Source of the DNA: PALSA-911 sp043742865
GTDB taxonomy: Bacteria; Pseudomonadota; Alphaproteobacteria; Acetobacterales; Acetobacteraceae
DNA length: 19,584 nt
Reading direction: 5' to 3'
NCBI GenBank assembly: GCA_043742865.1
Contig: JAYTXR010000095.1
Coordinates: forward strand, 1-19,584
In this document: positions 15,560-19,584 of the stretch, piece after piece
Numbering within the stretch: position 1 is the first letter of the stretch
Layout of the letters: the number at the start of each line of letters is the position of its first letter
Position numbers and translations under genes: made by a program
The notes under the pieces: generated by a model
Seen by the model: only the letters and a program-made list of their open reading frames with translations
Told to the model about the DNA's origin: nothing
Databases searched by the model: none

Positions 15560-16036
15560 ATGGACGATGTCGCCATCGCGCGGGCCTTGCATGTCCTCGC
15601 CGTGGTCATCTGGATCGGCGGGGTCGCGATGGCGACCACCGTCCTGCTGCCGGCGGTTCGCCGCGGGGAGCTTGGCACGAACTGGCTTCAGGCCTTCCAC
15701 GCGATCGAGCATCGTTTCGTCTGGCAGGCGCGGATCGCGGTCATCGTCGCCGGCGTGACCGGTTTCTACATGTCGGCGCGCCTCGATCTATGGGACCGAT
15801 TCACCTCGGCACGGTTCTGGTGGATGCAGGCAATGGTTTGCCTGTGGCTGCTGTTCGCCTTCATCCTGTTCGTCGCGGAACCGTTCATCGTGGACCGCCA
15901 CTTCCGCAAATGGGCGACAGCCGCCCCGCGCGACGCCTTCAGGTGGCTGCACCGGGGGCACTGGGTTCTGCTCGTGCTCAGTCTGATCACAATCTTCGGT
16001 GCGGTCGCCGGCAGCCACGGATGGCAGATGTTTTGA
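15560..16036 (+). CDS. Histidine-rich four-helix membrane protein coupled to narK (CopD/cytochrome b-like)
   Basis: This is a 158-aa membrane protein with four hydrophobic segments: ALHVLAVVIWIGGVAMATTV, ARIAVIVAGVTGFYM, FWWMQAMVCLWLLFAFILFV and GHWVLLVLSLITIFGAVAG. Histidines H11, H47, H51, H131 and H134 lie in or next to the helices, in the manner of CopD-like or small b-cytochrome proteins, so haem or copper binding is possible but unproven. GGAG lies 8 bases before ATG 15560. An ATG at 15554 overlaps the narK stop (ATGA) and would add two residues. It is clearly in the narK transcription unit and so probably under the same anaerobic control. No specific function is known to me. Confidence 0.82.
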   Translation: MDDVAIARALHVLAVVIWIGGVAMATTVLLPAVRRGELGTNWLQAFHAIEHRFVWQARIAVIVAGVTGFYMSARLDLWDRFTSARFWWMQAMVCLWLLFAFILFVAEPFIVDRHFRKWATAAPRDAFRWLHRGHWVLLVLSLITIFGAVAGSHGWQMF

Positions 16037-16082
16037 TCGAGCCCGGCTTGAGGCGCGCCAGAATCTGTCGACGCACGGGCGG

Positions 16083-16283
16083 TCAGACATCGTCCGGATC
16101 GAGGGCGACAATCAGCTCGGCCGATCTCTGATGGACCGCCGCTTCGCGCTCCAAATTCTTTGGAAACCGGTTGCGTCTCGACTCAATCAGCGCCTTCTTC
16201 GCCTGCGCCTCATGCCAATGGCGCGCGGCCAGCAGAGCGGCATCCCAACCACGCTGGAACTCCGGGGGGATCTCGGTGGTCAT
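16083..16283 (-). CDS. Small charged protein of unknown function
   Basis: This 66-aa soluble, probably all-helical protein begins MTTEIPPEFQRGWDAALLAA and carries HWHEAQAKKALIESRRNRF, then a short charged helix and the end LIVALDPDDV. There is no signal peptide or membrane segment. The start at 16283 has AGGAG 5 bases upstream; a frame 13 codons longer exists but has no ribosome site and overlaps the previous gene. It follows the substrate-binding protein gene by 17 bases and is probably co-transcribed. The family is not recognised. The mix of Trp, His and charged residues recalls small accessory or phage-like proteins, but I would not assign it. Confidence 0.7.
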   Translation of the reverse strand: MTTEIPPEFQRGWDAALLAARHWHEAQAKKALIESRRNRFPKNLEREAAVHQRSAELIVALDPDDV

Positions 16284-16300
16284 GGAGGCTCCTGTCCGGC

Positions 16301-17509
16301 TCAGCCCCCGGCCAACGGACAATGGCTGTCGGAAAGCGGGCGGAACGCCTTGTCGGCCGGTATGACACCCTCGATCACGCTATAGTCCCAGGGTTCCTTC
16401 GCCTCCGCGGGCGCCTTCACCCGCATCAGGAACATGTCGTGCAGAAGCCGTCCGTCGCGCCGCACCGTGCCGCCATGCACGTAGAAGTCGTCGACCGGCA
16501 GCTCGCGCATCTTCGCCATGATCGCGGCACCCCCGACCGGCCCGGCGGCCGCCAGGGCGCGCAAATAGTGGCGGGTCGCCGAGTACACCGCCGCCTGCAC
16601 CATCGTCGGCATCGCCTGGTGGCGCGCGACGAAGCGGCGGGCGAAGATCCGCGACTCCTCGTTGCGGTTCCAGTAGAAGGCGGTCACGTAGTTCAGATTT
16701 TGTGCGATCGGCAGCCCGAGACTGTGAATATCCGTGATGAACAGCGTCATCGCGGCCAAGGTCCGGCCACTCTGCGGCAGCCCGAACTCGCCAGCCTGCT
16801 TGATCGCGTTCACCAGGTCCGCGCCGGCGTTGCAGAACCCGATCACCTTGGCACCGGAACTCTGCGCCTGCAGCAACAGCGAACTGAAGTCAGCGTTGCC
16901 GAGCGGATGCCTGGCACTTCCCAGCACCTTCCCCCCGGCCGCCTCCACCGCCCGCCGCGCGTCGGTCTCGAGCGAGTGTCCGAAGGCGTAGTCGACCGTG
17001 ATGAAGAACCAGCTGTCCCGCCCGGCCGCGACCAGCGCCGTGCTGAGGCTCGTGGTCAACGCGTAGCTGTCGTACGCCCAGGACGCCGAGGTGGCGGTGC
17101 AGTTCTTTCCGGTGAAATCCACCGATCCGACCGCTGTCCCGACCACCACGCGATCGCGCTCCGAGGCGATCTGCTGCACCGCCAGGGCGACCGCCGAATT
17201 GTCCAGCCCGACGACGAACCCGACCTGGTCGACGTCGAACCATTTCCGCGCCAGGGCGGCGCCGATCTCGGCCTTGTTCTGATTGTCGCCGGTCAGCAGC
17301 TCGATTGGCTGACCGTTCACCTGGCCGCCGAAATCCTCCATTGCCATGCGGGCCGATATAACCGATCCGGGTCCGCAAAGATCCGCATAAACGCCCGACT
17401 GGTCCGTCAGCACGGCGATCCGCACCGGCATCGCCGCCCGGGCCTGAAGCAGGCCGCCAGAGGCGACCGCCCCTGCCGCCAACAAGCTCCTACGCGTCAG
17501 CTCGGTCAT
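16301..17509 (-). CDS. ABC transporter periplasmic substrate-binding protein, branched-chain amino acid type (Tat-type signal)
   Basis: This 402-aa type I periplasmic binding protein belongs to the LivK/leucine-binding class. The N-terminus MTELTRRSLLAAGAVASGGL carries a twin-arginine motif and a hydrophobic stretch, with likely cleavage after LQARA (residue 25). The mature part starts VRIAVLTDQSGVYADLCGPG and has the two-lobe pattern, with VGFVVGLDNSAVALAVQQIA, a WFFITVDYAFGHSLE strand-loop and GAKVIGFCNAGADLVNAIKQA. Substrate is unknown: short-chain amides, urea, aromatic acids and amino acids all use this class. GGGAG is 6-7 bases before ATG 17509. It is divergent from a second binding protein of the same class. 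There are no permease or ATPase genes on its own strand in the window. Confidence 0.9.
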   Translation of the reverse strand: MTELTRRSLLAAGAVASGGLLQARAAMPVRIAVLTDQSGVYADLCGPGSVISARMAMEDFGGQVNGQPIELLTGDNQNKAEIGAALARKWFDVDQVGFVVGLDNSAVALAVQQIASERDRVVVGTAVGSVDFTGKNCTATSASWAYDSYALTTSLSTALVAAGRDSWFFITVDYAFGHSLETDARRAVEAAGGKVLGSARHPLGNADFSSLLLQAQSSGAKVIGFCNAGADLVNAIKQAGEFGLPQSGRTLAAMTLFITDIHSLGLPIAQNLNYVTAFYWNRNEESRIFARRFVARHQAMPTMVQAAVYSATRHYLRALAAAGPVGGAAIMAKMRELPVDDFYVHGGTVRRDGRLLHDMFLMRVKAPAEAKEPWDYSVIEGVIPADKAFRPLSDSHCPLAGG

Positions 17510-17684
17510 CGGCCGCTCCCTGCGGGGTGTGGATGGTGCCAGGACTGTAGCGCGGGGGGATGAAACCGCAACGCCGATCGGGTTCGCCGGTTCAGGAACC
17601 CCGCGGGGTCGGCGAGGGCGGCCCTGGACAAAGCGTGACCGGCAGGGCAGGTTCCAAAAAAATAGAACTCAGGGGGTATTTTAC
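17510..17684. promoter_or_regulatory. Divergent control region between two binding-protein genes
   Basis: These 175 bases must contain both promoters. At 17598-17609 there is a perfect 12-bp palindrome ACCCCGCGGGGT that could bind a dimeric regulator; at this GC content such a palindrome can also arise by chance. An A-rich stretch (17656-17664) lies close before the rightward gene. A possible rightward promoter, GTGACC then 17 bases then AAAAAT, is too weak to list separately. No regulator gene is in the window. Confidence 0.4.
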
Positions 17685-18881
17685 GTGAACATCCGAATGA
17701 TGCGGAACAGCCTCCGCTGCATGACCCGCTCCATGCCTCGCTGGGGCCTGCTGGCCGGCTGCGTGATGCTGGGTTCCCTGGCAACCGCGAACGCCGCCGA
17801 CCTGAAGCTTGGCGTCGATCTGTCGCTGACCGGCGGGACCGACGATTTCGGCCGCGGCGCGCGCATGGGCATCGAAATGGCGGTGAAGGAATACAACGCC
17901 CATGGCGGCTATCAGGGCAAGCCGGTTGAGATCGTCATGTATGACGATGAAACCAAACCGGCCAAGGGAATTGAGAACCTGACGCGGCTGATCACGCGCG
18001 ACAAGGTGTTCGCGGTGATCGGGCCGGCCAATTCCGGCGTGGCGCTGGCGATGATCGACATCGCGCAGAAGCAGAAGGTGCCGCTGATGGTGCCGCTGCC
18101 GACCTCCGAGCCGATCATCGCGCGTTACTCCAAGGAGCCGAAGCACTACATTTACCGGGTGACGCTGAACGACGGCATCCAGACCCAGTTCATCATCGAC
18201 TACATCAAGAAGCACGGCATGAAGCGGATCGGGCTGGTGAACGATTCGACCGGCTGGGGCCAGTCGGGCCGGGAAACGGCGATCCGCCTGCTGAAGCAGG
18301 CCGGCATCGAACTGGCCGCCGAGCCGCAGGTATTCGACCAGAACGACACCGACATGACGGCGCAGCTGAGCAAGCTGCGGGACGCCAACGTGGATTTCAT
18401 CGTGTCGTACTCGCTGGCGCCAGCCGGGGTGCAGATCGCCAGGAGCATGCAGAAGATCGGCATGAAGACGCCATGGTCCGGCACCTGGGGGGTGCTGGCG
18501 CCGAACTTCCTCAAGCTCGGCGGCAAAGAGGCGGCGGAGGGGGTGATGGGCGTGACCTCCTACACCGTGGATCACAGCGACAAGGCCCGCGCGTTCCATG
18601 CCCGGGTGGAGGAGGCCTACAAGGACCAGGGCGGGGACTTCTTCCCGGTGACCACGGCGCAAGCCTATGACGCGACGCGGCTGGTGCTGAAGGCGCTGGA
18701 AAAATCGGGGCCCGATCCGGTGAAACTGCGTGACGCGCTCGAGACGATCGACGACTACAACGAGGCGGTGACGAAGATGCATCCGCACCCGTTCACCAAC
18801 GACAATCACGAGGCGCTGGGCGCGGATACCGGCTTCCTCGCAATCTGGCACGATGGCAAGGTCTATCGCGTCACCGATTGA
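17685..18881 (+). CDS. ABC transporter periplasmic substrate-binding protein, branched-chain amino acid type (Sec signal, GTG start)
   Basis: This 398-aa type I periplasmic binding protein has a Sec signal peptide (MPRWGLLAGCVMLGSLATANA) with cleavage expected after A37, the mature form starting ADLKLGVDLSLTGGTDDFG. The lobes show GIEMAVKEYNAHGG, VEIVMYDDETKPAKG, VFAVIGPANSGVALA, the central RIGLVNDSTGWGQSG and the QAYDATRLVLKALE hinge helix, all standard for LivK relatives. I chose GTG 17685 because AGGGGG lies 8 bases upstream; the ATGs at 17697 and 17700 are too far from it. The frame extends to 17529 without family character. It is followed by a LivH-type permease 109 bases later, so it is the binding protein of that transporter. 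The ligand is unknown. Confidence 0.92.
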   Translation: MNIRMMRNSLRCMTRSMPRWGLLAGCVMLGSLATANAADLKLGVDLSLTGGTDDFGRGARMGIEMAVKEYNAHGGYQGKPVEIVMYDDETKPAKGIENLTRLITRDKVFAVIGPANSGVALAMIDIAQKQKVPLMVPLPTSEPIIARYSKEPKHYIYRVTLNDGIQTQFIIDYIKKHGMKRIGLVNDSTGWGQSGRETAIRLLKQAGIELAAEPQVFDQNDTDMTAQLSKLRDANVDFIVSYSLAPAGVQIARSMQKIGMKTPWSGTWGVLAPNFLKLGGKEAAEGVMGVTSYTVDHSDKARAFHARVEEAYKDQGGDFFPVTTAQAYDATRLVLKALEKSGPDPVKLRDALETIDDYNEAVTKMHPHPFTNDNHEALGADTGFLAIWHDGKVYRVTD

Positions 18882-18886
18882 ACACG

Positions 18887-18928
18887 TTGCCGGTTGACTG
18901 CGTTGGCGCGTGACGCGTCAATCGGCAA
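18887..18928 (+). repeat. Long hairpin between binding-protein and permease genes
   Basis: TTGCCGGTTGAC (18887-18898) pairs with GTCAATCGGCAA (18917-18928) over 12 positions, with one G-U pair. Inside it GCGT 18900-18903 pairs with ACGC 18913-18916 after a single bulged T. There is no T-run after it, so it is not a classical intrinsic terminator. It starts 5 bases after the stop of the binding-protein gene. In other ABC operons such hairpins protect the upstream mRNA or partly stop transcription, so that more binding protein than permease is made. Confidence 0.6.
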
Positions 18929-18990
18929 TGAGATCGGGGGCCGCACAAGGCGGTTCGGTTGCGTATGACTTGCCGCATTTCGGGGGATAC

Positions 18991-19584
18991 ATGGATCCGG
19001 TCGTTGCAAAAATTTGGCAGGCGGTGGTTTCCGGCCTGTCAATCGGCAGCATCTACGCGCTGATCGCCCAAGGCTATTATGTCACCTACATCACGACGGC
19101 GACGCTGAATTTCGGCCAGGGCGAGTTCCTGATGGTCGGCGCGCTGGTCGGGCTGTCCTGCTACGTGGTGCTCGGCCTGCCCTTCGTCGCCGCGCTGCTG
19201 ATCTCCGTGGCCGTGACCGGGCTGATGGGCGTCATGCTGGAGCGGATCGCGATCCGCCCGGTCATCCGGCACGTGCTGTCGCATAGCTGGGTGCTGAGCA
19301 CGCTGGCGGTCAGCATCATCCTGAAGAACGCGGCGGTGAACATCTGGGGGCCCGAACAGATCCGCTTCCCCTCCCCGTTCGGCGATCAGGTCATCCAGAT
19401 CGGCAATGCGGGGATCTTTCCGCAGGAGCTGTTCATCATCGTCTGCGCGCTCGGCACGGTGGCCGCGGTGCAGCTGTTCCTGAAGAAATCGCTGCTGGGC
19501 AAGGCGATGATGGCGGTGGCGCATAATCGCAACGCCGCCGCCGTGATGGGGATCAACGTCAAGCGGATGGTGATCCTGGCCTTC
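18991..19584 (+). CDS. livH: Branched-chain amino acid-type ABC transporter permease, LivH family (cut by window edge)
   Basis: The first 198 codons of an inner-membrane permease are present and the frame is still open at the right edge. The typical LivH N-terminus is seen: GLSIGSIYALIAQGYYVTY (15-33), the conserved TLNFGQGEFLMVGAL (38-52, matching the family INFAHGEF motif), and a hydrophobic segment ending LERIAIRPV. The cytoplasmic-loop stretch NRNAAAVMGINVKRM, near the site that contacts the ATPase, lies close to the visible end. GGGGGA lies about 4 bases upstream of ATG 18991. LivM, LivG and LivF genes would be expected to the right. The symbol names the family; the actual ligand is unknown. 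Confidence 0.92.
   Translation, partial: MDPVVAKIWQAVVSGLSIGSIYALIAQGYYVTYITTATLNFGQGEFLMVGALVGLSCYVVLGLPFVAALLISVAVTGLMGVMLERIAIRPVIRHVLSHSWVLSTLAVSIILKNAAVNIWGPEQIRFPSPFGDQVIQIGNAGIFPQELFIIVCALGTVAAVQLFLKKSLLGKAMMAVAHNRNAAAVMGINVKRMVILAF

Noticed and set aside
17529..17684. N-terminal extension of the rightward binding protein
   Set aside because: It would put about 50 unrelated residues ahead of a clear Sec signal peptide. GTG 17685 has AGGGGG 8 bases upstream.
18887..18928. Intrinsic terminator
   Set aside because: The stem is strong but no T-run follows, and the permease of the same transporter comes next on the same strand.
1..19584. CRISPR array, insertion sequence, tRNA or rRNA gene, prophage or defence island
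   Set aside because: I saw no regularly spaced direct repeats, transposase motifs, terminal inverted repeats with target duplication, or tRNA cloverleaf sequences in reading both strands.

Overview
The window is GC-rich, with dense codon-biased genes and short or overlapping junctions, and looks like an alphaproteobacterial chromosome. The gene content (thioredoxin/LON/Trm112/DUF971 cluster, Nar nitrate reductase, Liv-type ABC transport) would fit Acetobacteraceae or Rhodospirillales, but that placement is an inference from protein character, not a measured match. I see no phage, transposase, CRISPR array, tRNA or rRNA.

Layout. (1) 1-2350: the tail of a plus-strand gene, possibly a methyltransferase, converges on a minus-strand housekeeping operon read right to left: CnoX/YbbN-like thioredoxin with TPR-like tail, LON-domain protein, Trm112-like protein, DUF971 protein. 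(2) 2617-4713: a well-formed sigma70-type promoter, a highly structured ~160-nt leader whose last hairpin buries a Shine-Dalgarno, a 63-codon small ORF, and an NRAMP-family metal transporter with an atypical metal site. (3) 4944-6083, minus strand: a zinc, glutathione-independent formaldehyde dehydrogenase-like enzyme. (4) 6151-14014, minus strand: narGHJI, then a parvulin-type prolyl isomerase and a 124-aa protein of unknown function. (5) 14015-14240: divergent control region with a perfect FNR-type box. (6) 14241-16036, plus strand: a NarK-type nitrate/nitrite transporter closely coupled to a small histidine-rich membrane protein. (7) 16083-19584: two divergently transcribed periplasmic binding proteins of the branched-chain amino acid class, a 66-aa unknown protein, and the start of a LivH-type permease that runs off the right edge.

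How the genes work together. NarK brings nitrate in and/or moves nitrite out. NarGHI reduces nitrate on the cytoplasmic face with quinol electrons. NarJ, and perhaps the prolyl isomerase, helps assemble the enzyme. The single FNR box lies between the two divergent transcription units and suggests that both respond to oxygen limitation. The formaldehyde dehydrogenase could supply NADH, but any link to nitrate respiration is only positional.

The most noteworthy element is the structured leader plus small ORF ahead of the NRAMP-like transporter. It has the layout of a translational switch, and the transporter has lost the Asn and Met side chains that select transition metals in classical NRAMPs. 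That makes Mg2+ or another hard cation a reasonable candidate substrate. I could not match the leader to a known riboswitch class by eye.
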